Notes: a model not told the origin generated them from the sequence alone. A stretch of DNA of 49,085 nucleotides from Geminicoccaceae bacterium (GCA_007694015.1 RECO01000174.1:1-49085); one strand, 5' to 3'; shown: positions 8,230-17,067, counted from the first letter of the stretch. Translations and numbers: made by a program.

Positions 8230-9645
8230 TCAACCTGGCCGCTGCCAGAGCCGGTCGGCCATCGAGCCGGCCGCCGCTTCGACGACGCCGCAGGCCTGGA
8301 GGATCACATCCTCGCGCCAGCGCTGGCCGATGATCTGCACGCCGATCGGCTGCGTGGCGTTGACATGTGCGGCGGCAATGCCGGCCGGCAGACCCAAAAA
8401 GTTCATGGCGAACGACCACGAGCCTGTGCCGAGCGTCTGGCGCACGCCCTCGATGCCGTCAGCGTCGCGGTTGGGGGCAAAGAAGGGAGCCGGCAACAAG
8501 GGCGCCAACACCAGCGGGTAACGTTGCAAAAAGGCGTTCCAAGCGCGGGCGTAGTGGCTGCGCTTGGCCATCGCCGCCAACAGCTCGCTACCCAGGAGGG
8601 GCGGGAAGAGCTGGTAGTAGCTCTCGAACACGGCCTTGATCACGGGCGAGCCGTATTGGCGGATGGCATCGCCCAGGAGGGCTTCGGTCTCGCCCATCAG
8701 GGCGCGAAAGCCGACCTCGCCGACCTCGTGCAGCATCGGCGCGCTCGCCTCCTCGATCGGGTAGCCCGCCGCCGCCAAGGCCGCCGCCGCCGCGTCGAGC
8801 GCGGTGCGCACGTCGGCGTGCAGCGGCACGTCGCCCGTGTCGGTGCAGAAGGCGACCGTCGGCCGCTCGGCGAGTGGCGGCTGGTCGAAGGGCTGCGGGA
8901 CGTGCCAGGGGTCGCGCGGGTCCGGCTCGACCAGGGCGCGCATGCCGAGCGCCACGTCCTGGGCGTCGCGGGCGATCAGGCCCTGCACCGACATCGACTG
9001 CGCCAACAGCCCGCGCTCGGCCGGCTGGCTCGGGTTGAACGCCGGCACCCGGCCGAGGCCCGGCTTCACCGTGGCCGCACCGCAGGCATAGGCCGGAAAG
9101 CGCAGCGAGCCGCCGATGTCGTTGCCGTGGGCCAAGGCACCGATGCCGGCCATCACGGCCGCGGCCGCCCCACCCGAGGAGCCGCCGGCCGACACATGCG
9201 GGCCCCAGGGGTTGTGGGTGCGGCCATGCAGCGGGTTGTCGGTGTCGGCGCGAAAGGAGAACTCGGGCGTGTTGGTGCGGCCGATGATGACGGCACCGGC
9301 GCGGCGCAGATGGGCCACGACCGGCGCATCTTCGGCGGCGATCATGCCGGCAAAGGCGGCAACCCCATTCGAGGTCGCATGGCCCCGCTGGTCGACGTTG
9401 ATCTTGACCGTGACCGGCACGCCATGGAGGAGGCCTAGCACCTCGCCCCGCGCCTGCGCCTCGTCGAGTTCGCCCGCCCGCGCCATCGCTTCGTCAGCGC
9501 ACGAAATTACCACGGCGTTCAGCGCCGGGTTGACCGCCTCCATGCGGGCGATCGCCGCCGCCGTCACCTCGCGCGCCGAGACCTCACCCGCGCCGACCCG
9601 CGCCCGCACCTCGCTCGCCGACCACCGCCAAAGCTCGTCAGCCAT
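8230..9645 (-). CDS. Amidase signature-family hydrolase
   Basis: This 471-residue amidase-signature enzyme hydrolyses an amide bond; the natural substrate is not evident. The Ser-cisSer-Lys triad can be read directly: Lys81 in VTVKINVD, the cis-serine in AGGSSGG (156-157) and the nucleophile Ser180 in DIGGSLR. The glycine/serine-rich block spans about residues 150-185 as in the family, and length is typical. No signal peptide is visible, so it is cytoplasmic. Sitting just upstream of the aspartate-dehydrogenase-like gene on the same strand, it may supply that enzyme's amino-acid substrate. GatA is unlikely because gatC and gatB are absent. Confidence 0.88.
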   Translation of the reverse strand: MADELWRWSASEVRARVGAGEVSAREVTAAAIARMEAVNPALNAVVISCADEAMARAGELDEAQARGEVLGLLHGVPVTVKINVDQRGHATSNGVAAFAGMIAAEDAPVVAHLRRAGAVIIGRTNTPEFSFRADTDNPLHGRTHNPWGPHVSAGGSSGGAAAAVMAGIGALAHGNDIGGSLRFPAYACGAATVKPGLGRVPAFNPSQPAERGLLAQSMSVQGLIARDAQDVALGMRALVEPDPRDPWHVPQPFDQPPLAERPTVAFCTDTGDVPLHADVRTALDAAAAALAAAGYPIEEASAPMLHEVGEVGFRALMGETEALLGDAIRQYGSPVIKAVFESYYQLFPPLLGSELLAAMAKRSHYARAWNAFLQRYPLVLAPLLPAPFFAPNRDADGIEGVRQTLGTGSWSFAMNFLGLPAGIAAAHVNATQPIGVQIIGQRWREDVILQACGVVEAAAGSMADRLWQRPG

Positions 9646-9705
9646 GTCTGGCCCTCCGGATCTGTCGCCTATCGCCCTACACGCGATCGGAGCGCCGGGG
9701 CAACC

Positions 9706-10557
9706 TCAGCCCAGCTTGGTCGGCTCGAACATCCGGGCCGGGTGGAGCCAGGTGTCTTGCGCCTGGACCAGCTGCAACTCGCGGGCGCCTGCCGCCTGCG
9801 TCGCTTCGACCAGTGCGAACATGCGCGAGACCGCGCGGGCGAGGCCGCCGGCAAGGGCGCTGCCCTGGAGCCGTTCGGCGGTGAGGAGGGCGGTGATGAC
9901 GTCGCCCGTGCCGTTCAAGCGCACCTCGAGCCGCGGGTGGGTGACGAGCCAAGCCCCCTCGTCGCCGACGGCGAGCACGCCGAGCCGGTCGTCCGGCACA
10001 CCCGCTTCGAGCGAGGTGACGAACACGGTCCTGGGACCCAGTGCCCGCAACGCCTCGGCTGCGGCGAGGGCCGTGTCGAGGTCGGTCACCTCCAGCCCCG
10101 CGAGATAGGCCAGCTCGAACTGGTTGGGCGTGACGAGGTCGGCGCGCGCCAGCGCCTGGTCCTTGAAGAACTCGGGGATGCCGGGGCGCACGAACACGCC
10201 GCGATCGACGTCGCCGATGACGGGATCGCAGGCGTAGATCGCGTTCGGGTTCAGCGCCTTCACCTTGGCGACCGTGTCGAGCACCACCTCGCCCAAGGCG
10301 GCACCGCCCAGATAGCCGCTGACCACGCCGTCGCAGTGGGCGAGCACGCCGCGCTCCTCGATGCCCCGCACCACGTCGGCGATGTGCTCCGGCGTCTTGA
10401 TCTCGCCGCGCCAGGCGCCGTAGCCCGTGTGGTTGGAGAACTGCACGGTGTGCACCGCCCACACTTCCAGGCCCAGCCGTTGCAGCGGGAACACTGCGGC
10501 ACTGTTACCCACATGGCCGTAGGCGACCGAGGACTGGATCGAAAGCACGTTCGGCAT
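9706..10557 (-). CDS. pdxY: Pyridoxal kinase
   Basis: This 283-residue ribokinase-fold kinase phosphorylates pyridoxal to pyridoxal 5'-phosphate (PLP salvage). The start at ATG 10557 has AGGAAGAG upstream and begins [19 protein letters not shown], the conserved substrate-binding segment. Later motifs include [32 protein letters not shown] and the anion-hole signature [12 protein letters not shown]. That last motif has GTGD where the catalytic Asp is expected. The longer track ORF from 10668 adds residues encoded by repeat R2 and is not favoured. It is divergent from pdxH, whose product makes the same cofactor from PNP/PMP. Confidence 0.9.
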   Translation of the reverse strand: MPNVLSIQSSVAYGHVGNSAAVFPLQRLGLEVWAVHTVQFSNHTGYGAWRGEIKTPEHIADVVRGIEERGVLAHCDGVVSGYLGGAALGEVVLDTVAKVKALNPNAIYACDPVIGDVDRGVFVRPGIPEFFKDQALARADLVTPNQFELAYLAGLEVTDLDTALAAAEALRALGPRTVFVTSLEAGVPDDRLGVLAVGDEGAWLVTHPRLEVRLNGTGDVITALLTAERLQGSALAGGLARAVSRMFALVEATQAAGARELQLVQAQDTWLHPARMFEPTKLG

Positions 10558-10605
10558 CAACTCTTCCTCAGCACGACAACACACAGCGTCATCACCACGC
10601 GTGCC

Positions 10606-10652
10606 GACGGCAACGCCGTCGGTCGGGGGGCGCGGGGGGGCAAAAGCCCCCC
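10606..10652. repeat. Family-1 palindromic repeat, half form (R2) in the pdxY-pdxH spacer
   Basis: The short stem GACGGC / GCCGTC (10606-10611 and 10615-10620, loop AAC) is followed by GGTCGGGGGGCGC and the hairpin GGGGGGC / GCCCCCC (10635-10641 and 10646-10652, loop AAAA). The architecture and much sequence match 48931-48992 and the last part of 29989-30137. A pyrimidine-rich tail (GTCCCTTCTTTCCC) follows. Unlike other copies it lies between divergent genes, upstream of both starts. Confidence 0.65.
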
Positions 10653-10718
10653 GTCCCTTCTTTCCCACGCATGGACGAGGTAAACAGCGGCCGCGACGGC
10701 GACAACGAGGAGAGGAAC

Positions 10719-11357
10719 ATGGCTGACCCGGCGGGCTTGCGGCGGGACTACCAGCTCGGCGCCCTCAGCGAGGAGGCGATCGGCGACGACCCGTTCCGCC
10801 TGTTCGACGACTGGTGGCAGGACGCGCTGCATGGCGGCCTGGTCGAGCCCAATGCGATGACCCTGGCCACGGTCGACGCCGCGGGGCGGCCCTCGGCGCG
10901 GGTGGTGCTGCTGAAGGCCTACGACCACCACGGCTTCGTTTGGTACACCAATTACGACAGCCGCAAGGCGCACGACCTGGCGGCCAATCCCCATGCCGCC
11001 CTGCTCTTCTGGTTCGACAAGCTGGAGCGGCAGGTGCGCGTCGAGGGGACGGTCGAGAAGGTGTCGCCTGCCGTGGCCGATGCCTATTTCCACAGCCGGC
11101 CGCGGGGCAGCCAGATCGGGGCTTGGGCCTCGCCGCAATCGCAGCCGATCGCGGATCGGGCCGCACTCGATGCGCTGCAAGCGGCAACCGAAGCCCGCTT
11201 CGGTGACGGCCCGATCCCGCGCCCGCCGCACTGGGGCGGCTTTCGGCTGGAACCGGTGGCGATGGAGTTTTGGCAGGGTGGCCGCTCACGGCTGCACGAT
11301 CGCTTCCGCTTCGCGCGCGAAAGCGAAGGTTGGCGGCGCCAGCGCCTCGCCCCTTGA
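10719..11357 (+). CDS. pdxH: Pyridoxamine/pyridoxine 5'-phosphate oxidase
   Basis: This 212-residue FMN-dependent oxidase converts PNP or PMP to PLP, the last step of B6 salvage. The start at ATG 10719 is set by the strong upstream GAGGAGAGG. The split-barrel fold is clear: FDDWWQDA, MTLATVDAAGRPSARVVLLK (FMN and substrate strand), GFVWYTNYDSRKAHDLAANP, FWFDKLERQVRVEGTVEKV, YFHSRPRGSQIGAWASPQS and the C-terminal PPHWGGFRLEP...EFWQGG...RLHDR signature ending in QRLAP. Length is normal. It overlaps the next gene's proposed TTG start by TTGA, suggesting co-transcription with the helicase gene. Confidence 0.96.
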   Translation: MADPAGLRRDYQLGALSEEAIGDDPFRLFDDWWQDALHGGLVEPNAMTLATVDAAGRPSARVVLLKAYDHHGFVWYTNYDSRKAHDLAANPHAALLFWFDKLERQVRVEGTVEKVSPAVADAYFHSRPRGSQIGAWASPQSQPIADRAALDALQAATEARFGDGPIPRPPHWGGFRLEPVAMEFWQGGRSRLHDRFRFARESEGWRRQRLAP

Positions 11358-13780
11358 GCGACCCCTCGCCGCTGCTGCCACCCGCGTTCGCCCAATGGTT
11401 CGCCCAGCGCGGCTGGCAGCTGCGGCGGCATCAGGCCGAGGTGCTGGCGGCGGCCGAGGCTGGGGCTTCGGCCCTGGTCATCGCGCCCACCGGCGGCGGC
11501 AAAACGCTCGCAGGGTTTCTGCCGACGCTGGTCCGGTTGCACCAGCGGCCGCGGGAAGGTCTGCACACGCTCTACATCTCGCCCTTGAAGGCGCTGGCCA
11601 CCGACATCGCGCGCAATCTGGAAGCGCCGGTGGGCGAGATGGGTCTCGACGTCCGCATCGAAACGCGCACCGGCGACACGCCGCAAAACCGCCGCCAACG
11701 CCAGCGCCAGCGCCCACCCCACATCCTCTTGACCACCCCCGAAAGCCTGGCGTTGCTCCTGGCCTATCCCGATGCCGCCGCCTTCTTCGCCGGGCTCCAG
11801 CGCGTCGTGCTCGACGAGTTGCACGCGCTGGTCCCGAACAAGCGCGGCCAGCTCCTGGGCCTCGGCATCGCCCGGCTCCGGCGCCTCGCCCCCGGCCTGC
11901 AGGTGGTCGGGCTCTCGGCCACCGTGGCCGAGCCCGAGCGCCTGTTGGCCTGGCTCTCCACGCCCGAGCAGCCCGCGCGGTTGATCCAGGGCGACGACGG
12001 CGCCGAGCCCAGCATCGAGGTGCTCATCGCGGGCGGCCACATGCCGTGGTCGGGGCATTTCGGCGTCTATGCAGCGGACGACCTCTACGCCCGGATCAAA
12101 CGGCAGCGGCTCACCCTCATCTTCACCAACACCCGCTCGCAGGCCGAAATCATCTTCCAAGCACTCTGGCGCTTGAACGAGGACGCGCTGCCGATCGGCC
12201 TGCACCACGGCTCCTTGGAGATCGGCCAGCGGCGCAAGGTCGAGGCGGCGATGGCGGCGGGCAGGCTCAAGGCCGTGGTCTGCACCTCGTCGCTCGACCT
12301 CGGCATCGACTGGGGCGACGTCGACCTCGTGGTGCAGGTCGGCGCCCCCAAAGGGGCCTCGCGCCTGTTGCAACGGATCGGCCGCGCCAACCACCGCCTC
12401 GACGAGCCCTCGAAAGCGCTCCTCGTGCCCGGCAACCGCTTCGAGGTGTTGGAATGCATGGCGGCGATCGAGGCGATCGCCGCCCACGCCCTCGACGGCG
12501 AGGTGCAGCACGAGCGCTGCCTCGACGTGCTCGCCCAACACCTCGTTGGCACCGCCTGCGCCGGCCCGTTCGACGCCGACGACCTCTACGCCGAGGTCAG
12601 CACCGCCGGCGGCTATCAGGGCCTCAGCCGGCAGGACTTCGACGACGTGCTGGCGTTCGTTGCCACCGGCGGCTACGCGCTCGCCACCTATGAGCGCTAC
12701 CGCAAGCTGCAGCAGGGCCCGGACGGGCTCTGGCGCCTCACCGACGGCCGCCTCGCCCGGCAGTGGCGCATGAACGTGGGCGTCATCCAGGATGCGCCGA
12801 TGCTGAAGGTGCGGCTCGGCCGCCGCGTCGTCGGCGAGGTCGAGGAGATGTTCGCCGCCACCCTGACGCCCGGCGACACGTTCGTTTTCTCCGGCCGCGT
12901 CTTGACCTTCGAGGCGATCCGCGAAACCGACATGTTCTGCCGCCTTGCCGACAGCGGCGCGGAGCCCAAGGTCCCGAACTACGGCGGCACGCGGCTGCCC
13001 CTCTCGACCCACCTCGCTGCCCGCGTGCGCGGCTGGCTGGCGCATCCTGAGCGCTGGCCGCAACTGCCGGCACCCGTTCGCGAATGGCTCGCCTGCCAGG
13101 TCGACCGGTCGGAACTCCCGAACGACGACGAGCTGCTGGTCGAGTGCTTTCCCCGCAACGGCCGCTGGTTCGTCGTGGTCTACGCCTTCGCCGGCTGGAA
13201 CGCGCACCAGACGCTCGGCATGCTGCTCACCCGCCGTTTGGAGCGCCGGGGTGCCGGCCCCTTGGGCTTCGTTGGCACCGACCACGCCCTTGCCGTCTGG
13301 AGCCTGCGCCCGGTCGACGACGTCGCCAGCCTGTTCTCGGTCGACATCCTCGGCGACGACCTCGAAGAATGGATGGCCGAAAGCTCGCTGCTCAAGCGCA
13401 CCTTTCGCCAAGTGGCGACCATCGCCGGCCTGATCGAGCGCCGCCAGCCCGGCCAGGAGAAGACCGGCCGGCAAATGACCGTCAGCTCCGACCTGATCTA
13501 CGACGTGCTGCGCAAACACGAGCCCCAGCACGTGCTGCTGCGCGCCACCCGCGCCGACGCGGCCGTCGGCCTTTTGGACATCCGGCGCCTCGCCGACCTC
13601 CTCGTCGGCGTCCAGGGCAAAATCCGCGTCCGCCACCTGGCGCGCGTCTCGCCGCTCGCCGTGCCCGTCATGGTCAATATCGGCCGCGAAAACGTCGCCG
13701 GCTCGGCCCTCGACGACCTGCTCGACGAGGCGGTGGACGACCTCGTCGCCGAAGCGATGGGCCCGAGGCTCGCCGCGTGA
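11354..13780 (+). CDS. Ligase-associated DEXH-box DNA helicase (Lhr-like)
   Basis: This superfamily-2 helicase of about 808 residues belongs to the type found with bacterial ATP-dependent DNA ligase and exonuclease repair sets. Walker A is APTGGGKTLAGF, the DEXH box is LDELHAL, motif III is SATVAEPE, and the C-terminal RecA lobe has TNTRSQAE, HHGSLEIGQRR, CTSSLDLGIDWGDVDLVVQ and QRIGRANHR. A C-terminal region about 400 residues long continues as in Lhr-core proteins. The start is placed at TTG 11354, which overlaps the pdxH stop and directly precedes SDPSPLLPP. The track ATG at 11270 would lie deep within pdxH. The stop overlaps the pdeM GTG start, so both are coupled. Confidence 0.88.
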   Translation: MSDPSPLLPPAFAQWFAQRGWQLRRHQAEVLAAAEAGASALVIAPTGGGKTLAGFLPTLVRLHQRPREGLHTLYISPLKALATDIARNLEAPVGEMGLDVRIETRTGDTPQNRRQRQRQRPPHILLTTPESLALLLAYPDAAAFFAGLQRVVLDELHALVPNKRGQLLGLGIARLRRLAPGLQVVGLSATVAEPERLLAWLSTPEQPARLIQGDDGAEPSIEVLIAGGHMPWSGHFGVYAADDLYARIKRQRLTLIFTNTRSQAEIIFQALWRLNEDALPIGLHHGSLEIGQRRKVEAAMAAGRLKAVVCTSSLDLGIDWGDVDLVVQVGAPKGASRLLQRIGRANHRLDEPSKALLVPGNRFEVLECMAAIEAIAAHALDGEVQHERCLDVLAQHLVGTACAGPFDADDLYAEVSTAGGYQGLSRQDFDDVLAFVATGGYALATYERYRKLQQGPDGLWRLTDGRLARQWRMNVGVIQDAPMLKVRLGRRVVGEVEEMFAATLTPGDTFVFSGRVLTFEAIRETDMFCRLADSGAEPKVPNYGGTRLPLSTHLAARVRGWLAHPERWPQLPAPVREWLACQVDRSELPNDDELLVECFPRNGRWFVVVYAFAGWNAHQTLGMLLTRRLERRGAGPLGFVGTDHALAVWSLRPVDDVASLFSVDILGDDLEEWMAESSLLKRTFRQVATIAGLIERRQPGQEKTGRQMTVSSDLIYDVLRKHEPQHVLLRATRADAAVGLLDIRRLADLLVGVQGKIRVRHLARVSPLAVPVMVNIGRENVAGSALDDLLDEAVDDLVAEAMGPRLAA

Positions 13781-14499
13781 CGCTCGACCCGCATCTGGTC
13801 CCGCTCCAGCTTGGCGGCGAGACGCTCATGCTCGACGGCCGCGGTGCGGTCTGGTGGCCCGAGCGCTCGACCCTGATCGTCGCCGACCTGCATCTCGCCA
13901 AGGCCGAGGCCTTCGCCGCCCAGGGCCGGTTCCTGCCGCCCTACGACAGCCGCGCCACCCTCGCCCGGCTGGTCGAGCTGATCAACGCGCACCGCCCGGA
14001 CCATGTCGTCAGCCTCGGCGACGGCTTTCACCGCCGGGACGGCTACGACCGCCTCGACGCCGCCGACCGCCAGCAACTCGACGCGCTGGGCCTCGTCACG
14101 CGCTGGACCTGGCTCAGCGGCAACCACGACCCCGACGCCCCGAACGGCCACGGCGCCAGCGCCCCCGAACTCCAGCTCGGCCGGCTCCACCTCCGCCACC
14201 TGCCAACACCGCACCCCGGCCAGGCCGAGATCGCCGGTCACCTGCACCCCAAAGCCGCCCTTCGCGTCCGCGGCCGCCGCCTCGCCCGGCCGTGCTTCGT
14301 CACCGACGGCCAGCGCCTCCTCCTGCCGGCACTCGGCACCTTCACCGGCGGCCTCGACGTCTGGGCCCCCGCCATCGCCGGCCTCTTCGCCGGTCCCTTC
14401 GACGTCCTCCTCTGCGGCCGCGACGGTCGCCTCCGCCAGTTGCCGGGGAGCCGGCTGGAGGGGGCAAGGCGGGTGAAGGTAAGGCAAGGGGGGACTTGA
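13777..14499 (+). CDS. pdeM: Ligase-associated DNA damage response endonuclease PdeM (metallophosphoesterase)
   Basis: This calcineurin-like phosphoesterase of about 240 residues has the complete two-metal signature: DLHLAK, SLGDGFHRRD, SGNHD and GHLHPK, in order. The family is normally encoded with a ligase-associated helicase and takes part in DNA repair. It starts with GTG overlapping the helicase stop (GTGA at 13777). Oddly, its stop codon TGA (14497-14499) lies in the loop of the first hairpin of repeat R3, and its last residues (about VRQGGT) are encoded by that repeat. The repeat has therefore either set or replaced the original C-terminus. No ligase or exonuclease gene of the set is in the window. 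Confidence 0.85.
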   Translation: MTLDPHLVPLQLGGETLMLDGRGAVWWPERSTLIVADLHLAKAEAFAAQGRFLPPYDSRATLARLVELINAHRPDHVVSLGDGFHRRDGYDRLDAADRQQLDALGLVTRWTWLSGNHDPDAPNGHGASAPELQLGRLHLRHLPTPHPGQAEIAGHLHPKAALRVRGRRLARPCFVTDGQRLLLPALGTFTGGLDVWAPAIAGLFAGPFDVLLCGRDGRLRQLPGSRLEGARRVKVRQGGT

Positions 14500-14646
14500 T
14501 GGTCCCCCCTTGGACCCCCCGAAACTGACGGCCAGGGATCGCGGGGCGTGCGCGCACGTCCCGCGATCCCTGGCCGTTCGGGGGTTTCGAAGGGGGCCAA
14601 AAGCCCCCTTCGCCTTCCTTCTCTCTCCTTGGGGGCAAAAGCCCCC
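14485..14646 (+). repeat. Family-1 palindromic repeat, full form (R3)
   Basis: In order: hairpin CAAGGGGGGAC / GTCCCCCCTTG (14485-14495 and 14502-14512, loop TTGATG); linker GACCCCCCG; a 50-nt palindrome at 14528-14577 (18-bp outer arms, one G-T, core CGTGCGCGCACG); linker CGGGGGTTT; hairpin CGAAGGGGGC / GCCCCCTTCG (14588-14597 and 14603-14612, loop CAAAA); then an extra GGGGGC / GCCCCC hairpin with loop AAAA (14631-14646). The first hairpin overlaps the end of pdeM. The unit fills most of the 240-nt gap before the molybdoenzyme gene. Confidence 0.85.
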
Positions 14647-14739
14647 TTGGCTTTCTTCCCGCCGCGCCGGGCTCTGCCCTCGTGACGGGCGCCGCCTTTC
14701 GTCCTATGTCGCTTGGATCAATCAGTGGGAGGGTGCGCG

Positions 14740-17067
14740 ATGAGCAAGTTCGGGACGGGGCAGCCGGTCAAGCGTTTGGAGGATGTGCGCTTCATCACCG
14801 GCAAGGGCCGCTACACCGACGACATCAATCTGGCGGACCAGCTCTATGGGGTGGTGGTGCGCTCACCCGTTGCCCATGGTGTGATCAAGTCGATCGACAT
14901 TGCGGCGGCCCTGGCGGCCGAGGGCGTGCATGGGGTGTTTACCGGGGCGGAGCTGGCCGAGGCCAACGCCAACCGGCTGCCCTGTGTGGTCCCGATGACG
15001 AACCGCGACGGCTCCGAGCGCGCCGATCCGGGCCGGCCGGTGCTGGCGGTGGACAAGGTGCGCTTTGCCGGCGAGGGCCTTGCCTTCGTCGTCGCCGAGA
15101 GCGTGGCCGCCGCCAAGGACGCAGCCGAGCTGGTCGCCTACGACATCGAGGAGCTGCCGGCGGTGGCCGAGAGCGTGCAGGCCTTGGCGAGCGACGTCGA
15201 GGTCCACGAGGGCGTGGCCCAGAACCGGGTCTTCGACTGGCAATATGGTGAGGATGCGGCGGTCGAAGCCGCCTTCGCCCAGGCCGCGCACACGACCGAG
15301 CTGGAGCTGATCAACAATCGGCTGGTGGCCAACCCGATGGAGACGCGGTCCATCGTGGCGGCTTGGGACAGAGCCGAGGGTAAGCTGACCGCGCATGTCT
15401 GCTCGCAGGGTGTCTGGGGCATCAAGGACGTGCTCGCCAACCACGTCCTCCACGTGGCGCCGGAGAAGGTGCGCGTCTTGACCTCGGATGTCGGCGGCGG
15501 CTTCGGCATGAAGATCTTCTTCTACCCCGAATACGCCATGGCCGCCTTCGCCGCCCGCCGGTTGGGCCAGTCGGTGAAGTGGACGGCCGAGCGCGGCGAA
15601 GGGTTCCTGAGCGATGCCGGCGGCCGCGATCACGTCACCAAGGCGGAGATGGCCTTCGATCAGGACGGCGTCATCCTCGGCATGCGCGTCCACACCATCG
15701 CCAATATGGGCGCGCATCTCTCCCACTTCGCGCCCTTCATCCCGACCGGGGCCGCCTTGAAGGTGCTGACCGGCGTCTACGACGTGAAGTGCGTCACCTA
15801 CCGGGTCGAGGGCGCCTTTACCAACACCGCCCCGATCGACGCCTATCGCGGCGCCGGCCGGCCGGAATCGATCTACTGCATCGAGCGGCTGATCGAGAAG
15901 GCGGCGCGCGAAATGGGCATGGACCGCACCGAACTGCGCCGCAAAAACTTCATCCCGACCGAGGCGATGCCGTTCAAGACCGCCGTCGGCGAGGTCTACG
16001 ACAGCGGCGCCTTCGCCACCGTCATGGACCGCTGCATGGAGCGGGCCGACTGGGCCGGCTTCGAAGGCCGCCGCCACGGCAAGCCGGGCAAGCGCCGCGG
16101 CATCGGCATGTGCTACTATATCGAATCGACCATGGGGAACCCGAACGAGAGCGCCGACGTCCGCTTCGAGGACGACGGCACCGTGTCGGTTGCGGTCGGC
16201 ACCCAGTCGAACGGCCAGGGTCACGAGACGGCCTATGCGCAGGTGCTGGCCGACAAGCTCGGCATTCCGCTCGAGCAGATCAAGCTGGTGCAAGGCGACA
16301 GCGACCGCATCGCTGCGGGCGGCGGCACCGGCGGCTCGCGCTCCTTGACGGCCCAGGGCGTCGCCATCCGCCACGCCTCGGACGCGGTGATCGAAAAGGG
16401 CAAGCTCTACGCCGCCCAGGAGTTGGAAGTGGCCAAGGGCGACATCCGCTTCGAGGACGGCACGTTCTCGGTCGTCGGCACCGACCGGTCGATCGGCATT
16501 CTGGAGCTGGCGGCCAAGGCCAGGACCATGACGGTCGAGGGCGCCGAGGGCGGGCTCGATGCGGCCGCCACCATCACCCTCGATGCCTGGACCTTCCCCA
16601 ATGGCTGCCACATCGCCGAGGTGGAGGTCGACGAGGCCACAGGCGTCACCGAGGTCGTCCGCTACACCATCGTCGACGACTTTGGCGTGGTGGTGAACCC
16701 GATGCTGGTGGCGGGCCAGGTCCATGGCGGCACCGTCCAGGGCATCGGCCAGGCCCTCTACGAGCACACGGTCTACGACGAAACCGGCCAGCTCACCTCG
16801 GGCTCGTTCATGGACTACACCATGCCCCGCGCCGACGACGTGCCGTTGTTCGACTTCTCCACGTTCGACGGTGCGCCCTGCCAGAACAACGAGATGGGCG
16901 TGAAGGGCTGCGGCGAGGCCGGCTCGGTCGGCTCCTGCGCCGCCGTCATCAACGCCCTGATCGACGCCCTCGCCGACCAGGGCATCACCGCCATCGACAT
17001 GCCGGCGACGCCGGAAAAGGTCTGGGCGGTGATGCACGGCGATGCGGTGAAGATCGCGGCGGAGTAG
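14740..17067 (+). CDS. Xanthine dehydrogenase / CO dehydrogenase-family molybdopterin-binding large subunit
   Basis: This 775-residue catalytic subunit is of the xanthine oxidase/CoxL type and binds the Mo-pterin cytosine dinucleotide cofactor. The start at ATG 14740 has GGGAGGG upstream. It opens with the family N-terminus GQPVKRLEDVRFITGKGRYTDDI. Other conserved blocks are SDVGGGFGMK, AYRGAGRPESIYCIERL at the active-site loop, TQSNGQGHETAYAQ and the C-terminal GVKGCGEAGSVGS with its catalytic-type Glu. The loop reads AYRGAGR, not the AYRCSFR of form I CO dehydrogenase, so true CO oxidation is unlikely. No FAD (medium) or 2Fe-2S (small) subunit gene adjoins it, which is unusual. The substrate is unknown. 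Confidence 0.9.
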   Translation: MSKFGTGQPVKRLEDVRFITGKGRYTDDINLADQLYGVVVRSPVAHGVIKSIDIAAALAAEGVHGVFTGAELAEANANRLPCVVPMTNRDGSERADPGRPVLAVDKVRFAGEGLAFVVAESVAAAKDAAELVAYDIEELPAVAESVQALASDVEVHEGVAQNRVFDWQYGEDAAVEAAFAQAAHTTELELINNRLVANPMETRSIVAAWDRAEGKLTAHVCSQGVWGIKDVLANHVLHVAPEKVRVLTSDVGGGFGMKIFFYPEYAMAAFAARRLGQSVKWTAERGEGFLSDAGGRDHVTKAEMAFDQDGVILGMRVHTIANMGAHLSHFAPFIPTGAALKVLTGVYDVKCVTYRVEGAFTNTAPIDAYRGAGRPESIYCIERLIEKAAREMGMDRTELRRKNFIPTEAMPFKTAVGEVYDSGAFATVMDRCMERADWAGFEGRRHGKPGKRRGIGMCYYIESTMGNPNESADVRFEDDGTVSVAVGTQSNGQGHETAYAQVLADKLGIPLEQIKLVQGDSDRIAAGGGTGGSRSLTAQGVAIRHASDAVIEKGKLYAAQELEVAKGDIRFEDGTFSVVGTDRSIGILELAAKARTMTVEGAEGGLDAAATITLDAWTFPNGCHIAEVEVDEATGVTEVVRYTIVDDFGVVVNPMLVAGQVHGGTVQGIGQALYEHTVYDETGQLTSGSFMDYTMPRADDVPLFDFSTFDGAPCQNNEMGVKGCGEAGSVGSCAAVINALIDALADQGITAIDMPATPEKVWAVMHGDAVKIAAE

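Noticed and set aside
7261-9438. 725-residue plus-strand ORF opposite the aspartate dehydrogenase and amidase genes
   Set aside because: It is composed of Arg/Gly/His/Gln-rich shadow sequence and starts inside a CTAG-type repeat; the minus strand carries catalytic motifs.
11084-13636. 850-residue minus-strand ORF opposite the helicase and pdxH
   Set aside because: It mirrors codon positions of real plus-strand genes in GC-rich DNA, has low-complexity Ala/Gly/Glu/Asp/His content and no domain; the plus-strand genes have clear motifs.
14588-14646. Treating every G5C hairpin as a standard Rho-independent terminator
   Set aside because: Only the copy at 30115-30147 has a clear T-tract; others have mixed pyrimidine tails, so they are listed as repeats, not terminators.
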